Assembly: GCA_964584805.1 (NCBI GenBank)
Contig: CAZPAY010000015.1
Location: forward strand, 1 to 56,066
Length of the DNA stretch: 56,066 bases
Direction: 5' to 3'
Source: JABHIE01 sp964584805
GTDB taxonomy: Bacteria; Planctomycetota; UBA1135
Under the pieces are notes generated by a model, which had not been told where the DNA came from, ran no database searches, and saw nothing but the letters and a program-made list of their open reading frames with translations. Shown piece after piece: positions 26,874-35,679 of the stretch. The first letter of the stretch is position 1. Each line of letters begins with the position of its first letter. The position numbers and the translations under genes are program-made.

Positions 26874-27718
26874 GGAGCGTGCTCTCCGAGAGGAGGATAA
26901 TCGCCATCGCGGCCAGCGAGGAGCAGCTCACGCATTTCGGACATCAAAGCGGCGGGGCCAGCCAGAAGATTGCGGCCAAACAACCAATCGCCACCCGGCT
27001 GAATGGTGTCAACGAAACCTCCCGCCTCTCTGACAAGCAATGCACCTGCGGCGACATCCCATGGCGCAAGGTGCAATTCCCAGAAAGCGCCGAGGCGGCC
27101 CGCCGCGACATAGGCCAAATCAACAGCAGCCGCTCCCATGCGGCGCACGCCCCTTTGATGCAGGAATAGTCTTTGGAAATTTTCCAAATTATTATCCATC
27201 AAGGTATGCCGGCGGTAAGGGAATCCGGTGGCCAACACAGCATCGCCCAACAGCTCTGCGTCGGAAACACAAATCGCACGGCCGTTCAAAAACGCGCCCC
27301 CGCCCTGAACGGCTGTAAAAGTTTCATTGAGCAAAGGCAGATGAACAACGGCAACATCCGGTTCACCTGAAGTGATGCGCGCGATTGATACGCACCACAT
27401 CGGCAGCCCGTGGACAAAATTAACTGTGCCGTCAAGAGGGTCGACAATCCAGGATGCCCCCATTTCGGTTGCATCTCTCTCAAAAACGCCTTTTGCGTCC
27501 TCTTCCGCCAAAACAGAATCACCGGGAAAGGCCTTGCGTAATCCCCTCAAGATTAAGTCTTCGCTTGCCAAATCAGCAGCCGTAACCAAGTCACGGCGAG
27601 CTGATTTGTGCGAGACATCCCCAGCGGACAAATGGCCGAATTGCTCAAGCAGCAAAGCACCCGCTGCCTCTGCAAGACGCACCGCTACGGAGAGGGTCAA
27701 ATCTAAGGGGTCGTCCAT
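26870..27718 (-). CDS. inositol monophosphatase family phosphatase
   Basis: The product has 282 residues. The three Mg-binding motifs of the family are present: VLAEEDAKG (Glu of motif 1), WIVDPLDGTVNFVHG (Asp-Pro-Leu-Asp-Gly-Thr) and ELHLAPWDVAAGALLVREAGG (Trp-Asp motif near the C-terminus). Members hydrolyse inositol phosphate, fructose 1,6-bisphosphate, PAP or histidinol phosphate, and the sequence alone does not decide among these. It overlaps dacB by 16 bases and uvrA by four. Confidence 0.88.
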   Translation of the reverse strand: MDDPLDLTLSVAVRLAEAAGALLLEQFGHLSAGDVSHKSARRDLVTAADLASEDLILRGLRKAFPGDSVLAEEDAKGVFERDATEMGASWIVDPLDGTVNFVHGLPMWCVSIARITSGEPDVAVVHLPLLNETFTAVQGGGAFLNGRAICVSDAELLGDAVLATGFPYRRHTLMDNNLENFQRLFLHQRGVRRMGAAAVDLAYVAAGRLGAFWELHLAPWDVAAGALLVREAGGFVDTIQPGGDWLFGRNLLAGPAALMSEMRELLLAGRDGDYPPLGEHAP

Positions 27719-29088
27719 TTGCTTAATACCTCTTTTAAGATGTCTTCTTGCATTTTGCGAAAACGGCGGTTGTTCGTGCGCGCCGTATTGTCTTTTTCGT
27801 AATTAACGACAATCGAAAAAAGAAGGACGGTTTCATCGTCTGGTGCGAGCATATACCCCGTCAAAGAGCTGGCTCCCGTAATCCAACCAGTCTTGGCTCG
27901 TACGCGATTGGGCTGAAAGATTTTATCTCGGCATAACTTACTTAAATGGCCTGGCTGGCCAGCTATGGGCAAAGAGTCAAACAACAAAGCGGCTTCGCTT
28001 TGCTCGCCCATCTCGCGTAAGAGCTGCACCAAAGTTGCAGGCGCGCACAAATTCACCCTGTGAGTCGAAGAGCGGGCCATGCCAGAACCGTCTACCTGCG
28101 AAAACGAATCGGGCTCGATGCCCACGAGAGAGAGCTGTCGCTTCACTTCGGCCAAGCCTGCCTCAAGAGATCCAACGCCAGCTTTTTCCCGACCGAGGGT
28201 CATGAGCAGAACCTCCGTCAGCGTGTTGTCACTGTCACGATTGGCCACTTTCACCGCCTCGGCCAAATTCCAAACACTTTGGAAACGAAAAAGGGGCTTT
28301 GCCGCAGCCCCCCAAGGGTCAGGCTCTTGGGAATTCGCAAACCGCAACTTAGCAATCGCCACTCCACGCCGCCGCAAAGAACGCAACAACCATTCGCCGT
28401 AAATGCGGCTCGGGTCTTCGACAGCAACCCGCACCGCGCCTTTGGATTTGTTGTCCCACTGAACAAGCAACTCGTGGTCGGGAGAAGTCCACCAAGCCGA
28501 AAGCCCTTTTTTGTTTTTCCGCTTGATGCGCACGCCCGCATCGGGATAGACACTCAAACGGTCAGAAACGCACTCGATTTGAAGGCATGAGCCTTCCAGC
28601 ATTAATGCGCCTGGAGGTGCGCAATATTCACGGTATTTCTGGTTCGTCGGCCACAATGAAGGTCGGCCCGATTGAAATGCGCGGGCATCGATGACTAAGG
28701 TCTCAAATTTGCGATGAGATGCCGCGAGCAAGGTCTCGGCTAAAGCAGAGGCAAATTCTTCAGGTGGGTCGCGACTCACCAAACGCCTCATCGAAGGGTC
28801 GCCATTCCCGTAAACGCGCAACTCAGCACCCTCAACGCGAGCGCAAGTTTCCCAGCGATAATCCGAAGGCAAGCCGAGCAATACTGCGGAAAGCGTTAGC
28901 AATTTATTGTTGGATGCCAACACACGCTGCACTTCGCCAAAGTGGTCGTAAACGAGATCACCTGCCAGCGTTTCGATGCGAACGGAAACATCAATGTCCC
29001 GCTCGGCATGAATCGGCCGGACGATGGATTCTTGCGACACGCCGCTGGAAGCGAGAAGCAAGACACACGCGCAACGAAACAGCATCAC
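27703..29088 (-). CDS. dacB: D-alanyl-D-alanine carboxypeptidase/endopeptidase (PBP4 family)
   Basis: The product has 461 residues with a signal peptide (MMLFRCACVLLLASSGVSQ). The active-site motifs of S13 peptidases are seen in order: SxxK in VLASNNKLLTLSAVL (~58), SDN in NRDSDNTLTEVLL (~288) and KTG in VRAKTGWITGASSLTGY (~400). It trims peptidoglycan peptides in the periplasm. In many family members the first motif reads PAST-K; here it is LASNNK, with serine and lysine kept. It starts with an ATGA overlap with the preceding lipoprotein gene. Confidence 0.88.
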   Translation of the reverse strand: MMLFRCACVLLLASSGVSQESIVRPIHAERDIDVSVRIETLAGDLVYDHFGEVQRVLASNNKLLTLSAVLLGLPSDYRWETCARVEGAELRVYGNGDPSMRRLVSRDPPEEFASALAETLLAASHRKFETLVIDARAFQSGRPSLWPTNQKYREYCAPPGALMLEGSCLQIECVSDRLSVYPDAGVRIKRKNKKGLSAWWTSPDHELLVQWDNKSKGAVRVAVEDPSRIYGEWLLRSLRRRGVAIAKLRFANSQEPDPWGAAAKPLFRFQSVWNLAEAVKVANRDSDNTLTEVLLMTLGREKAGVGSLEAGLAEVKRQLSLVGIEPDSFSQVDGSGMARSSTHRVNLCAPATLVQLLREMGEQSEAALLFDSLPIAGQPGHLSKLCRDKIFQPNRVRAKTGWITGASSLTGYMLAPDDETVLLFSIVVNYEKDNTARTNNRRFRKMQEDILKEVLSKWTTP

Positions 29089-30245
29089 TCTAGGTGCTTG
29101 CCCGTTTCAGACCACCAATTCAACCACAACTGCCTCAAAACTTGCCGACGCTCTTCGTTGGGATCTAAATCATTACCGATGATGTGTCCTGTGGCAGCCT
29201 CAAGGCCCTTTCGAGCCATTCGGAATCGACTCCGGTCTGCTGCAACAAGTTGCACGAGGAGAGCCTCCACATCAGCCCGTACCGCAACACGCGCCAAGGC
29301 CTGCAAAGCATCAACGGCCACAGCAGGGTCTGAATGATTCAACAACCCATAAAGAACCGCGCCCTGCCCCGGTTGCAGGCGTGAGCCCAATTCCATCAGA
29401 GCAACTTGGACCACGCGCATATCGGTATCGCTCAAGGCCTCGCTAAAAACAGCAACCTCTTGTTCAAAGTCAATCCGCGACAAAAACTCTGCACCCCGTA
29501 GACGAAAACTGGCTTCGGGGTGGTTCAGCAAGAGATCCTTGGCATCGCCTTCGTTCTGTGGCTCACCCATTTGGAAAGCTTTCAAGCGCTCTAGGGAGCG
29601 ACGCTCGCCTTCCCCTAAATCAGATTGAGCGAGCGCCTGTTCCAAGGCGGCCGTTGCTCCAAGCAAATCACCTCCTCGTTCACGCATTTGGGAAGCAGCT
29701 TGCCACCAACGCGCACCTTCTGGAGGGTTGGATTGAGCAAGGCGCTCATATGCCTCTGCGGCTTCAATCCAGCGCTTATCATTTCGGTGCAAGTCGGCCA
29801 AAGCCAGCAGGACATCCGCGGGTGGCGCACCACCACCAAGAACCGCTTCGAGAAGCATCGAGCCCTCAAGCCCGCGGTTAAGTCGCTGCAAATCTTGCGC
29901 AAGGTTCACACGCAACAACAAGTCATCGGGGTGCACCGCCAGCAATAGCTCGCGATATCGTGCGCTCGTGTCGACATCTTCCATTTGCACAGCGGCATCC
30001 ACCCGCCGATACATCCAGGCTTCGTCGTGATCGTTGTCCATTGCCCATCGGTCAAGGCAATATGCGGCTTCTTGCCAAGCAAGCCGCGACTCAGCATCAT
30101 CAGCCAAGGCCAACCAATCACCTGCCTCCGTGAGAAACAGGGCGTCAAGTGGATCACTCAAATCAATCGACTCTGGCCCGCTCGCGCATGACGGGAGCAC
30201 AATAGCCAGCAATACGGCGAGCATCGAAAATCGAGAACTATTCAT
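29085..30245 (-). CDS. TPR/HEAT-repeat lipoprotein
   Basis: The ATG at 30245 overlaps the aroA stop by eight bases and gives a lipoprotein signal (MNSSRFSMLAVLLAIVLPSC) and 386 residues. The mature part starts with TPR-like helices (ALADLHRNDKRWIEAAEAYE, LLGATAALEQALAQ) and ends with HEAT-like repeats (DTDMRVVQVALMELGSRL, DPAVAVDALQALARVA). It has no enzymatic motif. Together with the HEAT lipoprotein at 11171-12790 it reflects the abundance of helical-repeat lipoproteins in this genome. Confidence 0.7.
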   Translation of the reverse strand: MNSSRFSMLAVLLAIVLPSCASGPESIDLSDPLDALFLTEAGDWLALADDAESRLAWQEAAYCLDRWAMDNDHDEAWMYRRVDAAVQMEDVDTSARYRELLLAVHPDDLLLRVNLAQDLQRLNRGLEGSMLLEAVLGGGAPPADVLLALADLHRNDKRWIEAAEAYERLAQSNPPEGARWWQAASQMRERGGDLLGATAALEQALAQSDLGEGERRSLERLKAFQMGEPQNEGDAKDLLLNHPEASFRLRGAEFLSRIDFEQEVAVFSEALSDTDMRVVQVALMELGSRLQPGQGAVLYGLLNHSDPAVAVDALQALARVAVRADVEALLVQLVAADRSRFRMARKGLEAATGHIIGNDLDPNEERRQVLRQLWLNWWSETGKHLE

Positions 30246-31521
30246 CTTTCCAGAGTGAGAGTTGATGCCAAAAATCGGGGAAGGATTTCGTAACACAAGC
30301 CGAATCATTGACACGCAAAGACGAGGCGACCAAAGACGCCACACCAGCAGCCATTGCAAGGCGGTGGTCATCTGCAACATCATAAGGTTCGGGGGGAGTC
30401 ATTGTCGGGATTCCGCCACCTGGAAAGTGGAGAGAATCTGAAGCAGCGTCATGCGAGGCTTCCTGACCCAGATGCCGCGCTAAGCGTAGGCTGCCTTCAA
30501 GTCGATCCGACTCTTTGTGCCGCAGGCGCTCAACACCGTCAAGCCGCAAACCAGCAGGCAGATGCATCCCTAGGACGGCCAGTGCTGGGCCAGCATCCGG
30601 GGCGGCGTCAAGATGAATGCGCAATGCCTGCAATGGAGAACGGCCAGAAGCAAGAATCCAGTCTTCGCCATCAGTACGCTCGCGGCGCAACAAACCTGCT
30701 GCAAACAATTGCTCATGCAAGGAAGTTTCTGGATGTGCGGGATACAAATGAGGTGCACGACAACGGCCGCCCATCACAATCAGGGCTACTAAGAAAAATG
30801 TCGCCGCGCTGGGGTCAGAAGGCACGCGCCATTCTTGAGTCTCTGAAAGCGCCAGTTCAATACAACTTCGCGTCAACGCCCAATAGCCAACTCCTGGAGC
30901 TGCTTCCACCCCCGCAAGCGATAAGGGGGTCACAAAAACATCCGTGCGCCAAGCCGAAGCAAGAGCCAAGCCACTCAAAAACTGACTCGTAACGGTTGTT
31001 GGGGCCACCCATTTGCCCGCTGGCAATCCTTGTGCGCGAATCCGCAAACCATCGCCAGTGGGAAGCAAATCAATCTGGCAGCCGCGCTCTCTTAACCACT
31101 GATACAACTCGTTTTGAGGACGCTCCAGTAAGCGAGGTGTGGCCCGCACAAGGACATCTGTATCACCGGTAGCGAGGAACGGCAAAAGAAAACGAAAGGT
31201 GGACCCTGCAGGCCCTGCATTAAGTTCCATGCCGTAAAAGCGGAAAGGGCGAGGGATGGGCGTGACCTCAACTGATGTGGCAAAGCCCGTTGGCTCGGCC
31301 AGCCCCCCACTGGAGTTTTGCGAATCGAGAGCACGAAAACGAGCGCCCAACCCCTCTAAAGCGGCCATCAAGCCACGCGTGTCATCGCCATCGCCGAGTC
31401 CACAGATTTGAGTTTTGGTCTTGTCGGGGCGAGTCGCGGCAAGCATAAGCAAACGCTGGGAAGTCGATTTGCAGCCGGGAAGCTGCAAAGCGAAAACTTC
31501 CTGCGGATTCTGCATTGACAC
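30238..31521 (-). CDS. aroA: 3-phosphoshikimate 1-carboxyvinyltransferase (EPSP synthase)
   Basis: AroA joins PEP and shikimate 3-phosphate in the aromatic amino-acid pathway. The product has 427 residues. Visible parts include the phosphate-binding start LPGCKSTSQRLLML, the hinge region LNAGPAGSTFRFLLPFLATG, TVTSQFLSGLALAS and the C-terminal RHKESDRLEGSLRLARHLG. The start is a GTG at 31521 with TAGAAT exactly six bases upstream, so the second codon-pair ATG (31515) is less likely. It heads an eight-gene chain ending in the ThiE-like gene and is divergent from purC across 37 bases. Confidence 0.93.
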   Translation of the reverse strand: MSMQNPQEVFALQLPGCKSTSQRLLMLAATRPDKTKTQICGLGDGDDTRGLMAALEGLGARFRALDSQNSSGGLAEPTGFATSVEVTPIPRPFRFYGMELNAGPAGSTFRFLLPFLATGDTDVLVRATPRLLERPQNELYQWLRERGCQIDLLPTGDGLRIRAQGLPAGKWVAPTTVTSQFLSGLALASAWRTDVFVTPLSLAGVEAAPGVGYWALTRSCIELALSETQEWRVPSDPSAATFFLVALIVMGGRCRAPHLYPAHPETSLHEQLFAAGLLRRERTDGEDWILASGRSPLQALRIHLDAAPDAGPALAVLGMHLPAGLRLDGVERLRHKESDRLEGSLRLARHLGQEASHDAASDSLHFPGGGIPTMTPPEPYDVADDHRLAMAAGVASLVASSLRVNDSACVTKSFPDFWHQLSLWKDE

Positions 31522-31527
31522 AGAAGA

Positions 31528-31533
31528 ATTCTA
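31528..31533 (-). promoter_or_regulatory. -10 box (TAGAAT) of aroA
   Basis: TAGAAT on the minus strand is followed by exactly six bases and the GTG of aroA, predicting a leaderless transcript. Together with the opposing box at 31547-31552 it forms an inverted repeat, ATTCTAA - 11 bases - TTAGAAT. Confidence 0.6.
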
Positions 31534-31546
31534 ACGCCGCTTTGAT

Positions 31547-31552
31547 TAGAAT
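31547..31552 (+). promoter_or_regulatory. -10 box (TAGAAT) of purC
   Basis: TAGAAT on the plus strand is followed by exactly six bases and the purC ATG. Polymerases bound at this box and at the aroA box would overlap, so the two operons probably compete for initiation. No convincing -35 element was found at the usual distance. Confidence 0.6.
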
Positions 31553-31558
31553 CTGGGT

Positions 31559-32491
31559 ATGTCTGCTACACTCGCACTTGATTCCACCGGCGGTTACGTC
31601 GGCGGCCTCGAAATCCCAGGTTGGGACCTCTTCTACAAGGGCAAGGTGCGTGACCTGTATCGTCACGCCAACCACCCTGGTCGCCTATTGATGATTGCCA
31701 CCGATCGGCTTTCTGCATTTGATGTGGTCATGAATGAGACCATCCCAGACCGCGGGAGGATTCTCACTTTTATTACCGAGCATTGGCTCAGAGAAGTCAG
31801 CGACTGGATGCCCGCCGCCCGCATCACATGCGAGCCGAGTGAGGTGCCTGACTTGCCTGCCGAAGTTCATGATGTACTGCGCGGCCGCATGACCTGGACT
31901 CACGAGGCTGACCGCGTGAATGTAGAGATTGTTTTGCGCGCCCACCTGGCCGGCTCTGGTTTCCGTGAATACCGGGATACAGGCCGTCTCTGGGACATCA
32001 CCGTTCCCGAAGGGCTTGACAACTCTTCCAAGCTTCCGGAAGTCGTCCTTACGCCTACCACTAAAGCTGAAAAGGATGAACCGATCACTTGGGTTCAAGC
32101 CGTTGAGTTGATTGGCGATTCGGCACAAGCTGACCGCATCCGCGAGCTTTCTTTTCGGATGTTTCAAGAAGCCGCTACTCGCGCTGATTCGCGCGGAGTG
32201 CTTCTCGCCGACACGAAGTTTGAGTTTGGGCGACTGAACGGTGAGCTCGTCATTATTGATGAGGTATTAACTCCTGACAGCTCACGCTATTGGCCCGCCG
32301 ATCAAGTCGTACCTGGCCAAGAGCCTCCTAGTTACGACAAAGAGATTGTGCGGCAATTCCTTCGTAGCGTAGATGGCTGGGATTTCAAAGCTCCACCTCC
32401 CACCATTCCTGCTGATGTGATTGCCCAAACGCGCGACCGTTACCTTGAGATTTGTCGCATCCTTTGCGGCACTGTGCCAGAAGGCCTCTAG
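31559..32491 (+). CDS. purC: phosphoribosylaminoimidazole-succinocarboxamide synthase (SAICAR synthase)
   Basis: PurC adds aspartate to CAIR in purine synthesis. The product has 310 residues, in the longer group of PurC proteins. Features are LFYKGKVRDLY (nucleotide-binding loop), IATDRLSAFDVVMNETIPDRG, LAGSGFREYRDTGRLWDITV, LADTKFEFGRLNGELVIIDE and LTPDSSRYWPADQ. The start is fixed by TAGAAT six bases upstream. Its TAG stop shares CTAG with the stop of the convergent mnmG. Confidence 0.95.
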   Translation: MSATLALDSTGGYVGGLEIPGWDLFYKGKVRDLYRHANHPGRLLMIATDRLSAFDVVMNETIPDRGRILTFITEHWLREVSDWMPAARITCEPSEVPDLPAEVHDVLRGRMTWTHEADRVNVEIVLRAHLAGSGFREYRDTGRLWDITVPEGLDNSSKLPEVVLTPTTKAEKDEPITWVQAVELIGDSAQADRIRELSFRMFQEAATRADSRGVLLADTKFEFGRLNGELVIIDEVLTPDSSRYWPADQVVPGQEPPSYDKEIVRQFLRSVDGWDFKAPPPTIPADVIAQTRDRYLEICRILCGTVPEGL

Positions 32492-34317
32492 CGCGCCAAA
32501 GCAATCTCAAGCAGTGCCAAATCAGCTGGCGTTACTCCAGCCAAGCGCCCCGCAGCCCCTAGGGTTTCGGGGCGCGCCTCATTCAAAACAAGGGTGGCCT
32601 CGGCGCGTAAACCACTGACGGCCTCAAAATCAAACCCTTGAGGCAGTTTCATCGCCTCACGCTCATGCCCACGGTCGACCCAATTTTGCTGACGCTTTGC
32701 ATAGCCCTCGTAAAGGATGTCCGCTTCTAGAGTGACCTCATCTGCACGAGTCAATTCAAGGTCACGCAAGGCCGGCGCATTTTCATAGAGCTGCGAGAAA
32801 CAGGCATTCGGACGGCGGAGCAAGTCAAGCAACATTACTTTTCGTCCTTCCTTGCGTGGCTCACCGCACGCTTCCGTTTGGGAAAGAAATTGGCGCGCAC
32901 GCGTTAAACGCTCACAACGAGCTTCAAAGACACTTTTGCGGTTTGCGCAACACAATCCGAGGTCCATTGCATGTGGCGTCAACCTCAAGTCAGCGTTGTC
33001 ATGCCGCAAAAGAAGGCGATGCTCCGCGCGTGAAGTAAACATGCGGTAAGGCTCATTCGGATCACTCACGACCAAGTCGTCTACCAGCACGCCCAAATAA
33101 GCCTCGTGGCGCGCAGGCACCCAAGCATCAAGCCCAAGTACGCGGCGGGCGGCATTGACCCCTGCGAGTAATCCTTGGGCGGCGGCTTCTTCATAGCCGG
33201 ATGTGCCGCATATTTGGCCTGCAAGCCAAAGCCCGCTGACATCACGCACCGCCAAACTACGCCGCAAGGAGCGAGGCGCGACAAAAGTGTATTCGACGGC
33301 ATAGCCTGGCTGCACCAAAACCGCCTCTTCCATCCCCACGCAAGTTCGCACGAATTGCTCCTGAATTTCTACAGGTAAAGAGGTCGAAATACCGTTGGCG
33401 TAAAGCAAGGGGCTTTGAAAGCCTTCCGGCTCCAGAAACACCGTATGGCCCTCTCGATCAGCAAAGCGGACGACCTTGTCTTCCAACGACGGGCAATAGC
33501 GAGGGCCCTTCCCTTCAATGCGCCCAGAATACATCGGTGCATGCGACAAATTATCGCGTACGACTTGATGGGTCGACTCATTGGTCCGCGTCAGCCAACA
33601 GGCCAACTGCCTTTGAGACAATTCTTCCGTTAAAAAAGAAAATGCGACTGGCTCTGCATCACCCAACTGCTTTTCCATTTTTCCAAAATCCACACTATCA
33701 CGAGCAATTCTAGGAGGGGTGCCTGTTTTAAGACGACCCAACGGTAGCCCCAACTCACGCAAGCTTTCACCAAGCCGTTGAGCGGGTGGTTCGCCCATAC
33801 GCCCACCTTGTATCTGCTCGAGGCCCCGATGAAGGACGCCGTCCAGAAAAGTGCCTGTCGTTAGGATGACTTCCGAGGCGGTCAAGCTCTTGTCACCAGC
33901 TAGCCGCACGCCGAAAACCTCTTTTTCGCGAATGAGCAAACCGACAACCTCGGCCTCTACGACTTCGATCCCATCTTGCTGAGCAATTAGACCTACAATG
34001 GATTTTTCATATAGATCGCGGTCGCATTGAGCTCTAGGTGACTGGACGGCACGCCCTTTGCTCGTATTAAGAAGGCGGAATTGAATCCCTGCTTGATCCG
34101 TTGCCTGCCCCATCAACCCTCCCAGAGCATCGACTTCACGGGCCAGCTGCCCTTTCCCTATTCCGCCGATGGCGGGGTTGCAACTCATCCGCCCTAGAGC
34201 TTGAGCATCTTGTGTCAGCAAAGCCACCCGCTGCCCCAAGCGAGCGGCAGCCGCAGCGGCTTCAACACCGGCATGGCCACCACCAACAACGAGAACTTGG
34301 TAATCAGGCGATTTCAT
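32488..34317 (-). CDS. mnmG: tRNA uridine-5-carboxymethylaminomethyl modification enzyme
   Basis: MnmG, with MnmE, uses FAD to install the cmnm5 group on wobble U34 of tRNA; mnmE is not in this window. The product has 609 residues. The FAD-binding N-terminus VLVVGGGHAGVEAAAAAARL, MSCNPAIGGIGKGQLAREVD and ILTTGTFLDGVLHRG are diagnostic, as is the C-terminal helical domain containing YEGYAKRQQNWVDRG. It converges on purC with stop codons interlocked in CTAG. Confidence 0.95.
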   Translation of the reverse strand: MKSPDYQVLVVGGGHAGVEAAAAAARLGQRVALLTQDAQALGRMSCNPAIGGIGKGQLAREVDALGGLMGQATDQAGIQFRLLNTSKGRAVQSPRAQCDRDLYEKSIVGLIAQQDGIEVVEAEVVGLLIREKEVFGVRLAGDKSLTASEVILTTGTFLDGVLHRGLEQIQGGRMGEPPAQRLGESLRELGLPLGRLKTGTPPRIARDSVDFGKMEKQLGDAEPVAFSFLTEELSQRQLACWLTRTNESTHQVVRDNLSHAPMYSGRIEGKGPRYCPSLEDKVVRFADREGHTVFLEPEGFQSPLLYANGISTSLPVEIQEQFVRTCVGMEEAVLVQPGYAVEYTFVAPRSLRRSLAVRDVSGLWLAGQICGTSGYEEAAAQGLLAGVNAARRVLGLDAWVPARHEAYLGVLVDDLVVSDPNEPYRMFTSRAEHRLLLRHDNADLRLTPHAMDLGLCCANRKSVFEARCERLTRARQFLSQTEACGEPRKEGRKVMLLDLLRRPNACFSQLYENAPALRDLELTRADEVTLEADILYEGYAKRQQNWVDRGHEREAMKLPQGFDFEAVSGLRAEATLVLNEARPETLGAAGRLAGVTPADLALLEIALAR

Positions 34318-34353
34318 GAAAAATGCGGGGCGGTCGCGCCATCCCCGAGCCGT

Positions 34354-34360
34354 TATTCTA
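34354..34360. promoter_or_regulatory. overlapping divergent -10 boxes (mnmG / secreted hypothetical)
   Basis: The plus strand reads TATTCT (34354-34359), seven bases before the GTG at 34367. The minus strand of almost the same bases reads TAGAAT (34360-34355), which would serve mnmG with a leader of roughly 30 bases. One AT patch therefore appears to act as the -10 in both directions. Confidence 0.4.
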
Positions 34361-34366
34361 AACGCC

Positions 34367-35641
34367 GTGCTTCTTTGCTCCCTCCTTACATGGGCTTGCG
34401 CTTTCTCGCCCTTACCGCTTCAAGAGCCGACACCGGCGAATGGACTGCATCGGCTAGCGGCTGAGCTTACCCACCGCACGGCTGCTCGACGCGCCGCGGC
34501 GGAAGAGGCCTGGAAGGTGTATTTCCCTAGCTTTCACAAAGGCGACCGCGACAAAAGTCTACAGCGGCTTCTTTTGACTGCTCCTGAGATTCAAATCCCT
34601 GCCCTGCAATGGATTCGTGAACAGCTGGCCAGCGACAGAAGTACACCACCACCAGTCCGCAGCGCACTCACTCTCCTTGAGAGGGTAATCGACTCCGCCG
34701 GGGCAGAAGCTCTATTTGAATTGCTTCCGCTTCTTTCTTCTGAAGACGCACCCCTTGCCTTGCAAATCTGCATCCAAAACGGCACAAAATTCCTGCACAA
34801 ACGAGCAGGCCGCTTCCTGGCTGGCGATGATGTGGTTTTGGCTCGTGCGGCGCTACTTTCCATTGTGAAAAATGCTGATTTGAGCACGGCAGTTTCTAGC
34901 CTTGCTGACATCCCAGCAGCCGCCGTGAATTTGGCCACTGCTGACGCGACCCTGGAGCGACTCACGAATCGGCCCTCTGATTTTCAATCATTTCTCCCTG
35001 AACCCTGGCTTGAAGATGGTTTTTGCACGCCCATCAAGCTAGCCCAGTTTTGGGAAGTTCATCCCGACAGCCGTTCCGAGGATTTACTCCTTAATTGGTT
35101 TTTCAATCCGAATCAATCCTTCGCTACACAATTGACTTTCCTCAAAGCGATCGAAGCCAATTGTGCGGCCTTCCGCTGGAAGAAGACGACTCGAAAGCTT
35201 TCGCCCCTCTTGCGAGAAAAAAAACCAGGACCGATTGCCGACGAATTAGCTTGGGCCCTTCACCGTCTTGGCGAAAAAAACGGTGACAAATTCTTGCTCA
35301 GCGGCCCCAAAGAGCGCGTCAAGCTTAACCCAGAAGATTGGCGCGCGCGGCTGGCGCTGATGCGTATCGAAGTCCAGTTAGGTGTTTTCAAAGATGCCTA
35401 CAAAAATGCTCTCCGCAGCATTGACAAGCTCGACGGCACTCGGGATATGCGCCGAGTGACTCAACAAGACTGGTTCTATGCAGCGCGCGCCGCCGCAGGC
35501 GCTCATAAGGCTAAGCAATTAGAAGTATGGCTCCTAAATGCCAAGCTTACGCCTGAGCAGATAAAAGTAGCTCGCAAGTTGCCTGAATTCGAGCGGTATC
35601 TTGGCAAAGGTGCCATTGGTGGTTTGCTCACCGTACGCTAG
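34367..35641 (+). CDS. secreted helical-repeat hypothetical protein
   Basis: I place the start at GTG 34367, because it follows a TATTCT box by seven bases and directly opens a signal peptide (LLCSLLTWACAFSPLPL). An in-frame ATG at 34316 would add 17 basic residues and overlap the mnmG start. The protein then has 424 residues, helix-rich with HEAT-like pieces (IQIPALQWIREQLAS, DDVVLARAALLSIVKNADLS) and TPR-like pieces (LALMRIEVQLGVFKDAYKNA). Family unknown. It lies 38 bases before tig, and the tig promoter seems to be in its last codons. Confidence 0.6.
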   Translation: MLLCSLLTWACAFSPLPLQEPTPANGLHRLAAELTHRTAARRAAAEEAWKVYFPSFHKGDRDKSLQRLLLTAPEIQIPALQWIREQLASDRSTPPPVRSALTLLERVIDSAGAEALFELLPLLSSEDAPLALQICIQNGTKFLHKRAGRFLAGDDVVLARAALLSIVKNADLSTAVSSLADIPAAAVNLATADATLERLTNRPSDFQSFLPEPWLEDGFCTPIKLAQFWEVHPDSRSEDLLLNWFFNPNQSFATQLTFLKAIEANCAAFRWKKTTRKLSPLLREKKPGPIADELAWALHRLGEKNGDKFLLSGPKERVKLNPEDWRARLALMRIEVQLGVFKDAYKNALRSIDKLDGTRDMRRVTQQDWFYAARAAAGAHKAKQLEVWLLNAKLTPEQIKVARKLPEFERYLGKGAIGGLLTVR

Positions 35642-35644
35642 AAT
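35616..35644 (+). promoter_or_regulatory. putative promoter of tig-clpP-clpX
   Basis: TTGGTG (35616-35621) and TAGAAT (35639-35644) are separated by 17 bases, a good housekeeping-sigma layout. The boxes overlap the end of the preceding gene. It would give tig a leader of about 28 bases, unlike the leaderless pattern at other genes. Confidence 0.45.
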
Positions 35645-35679
35645 AAGCGGCTCGATTCAACCGAAACCCTACTTGAACA

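Noticed and set aside
31515..31520. Perfect TTGACA as a -35 for purC
   Set aside because: It is 26 bases from the TAGAAT box, too far, and lies within the first codons of aroA.
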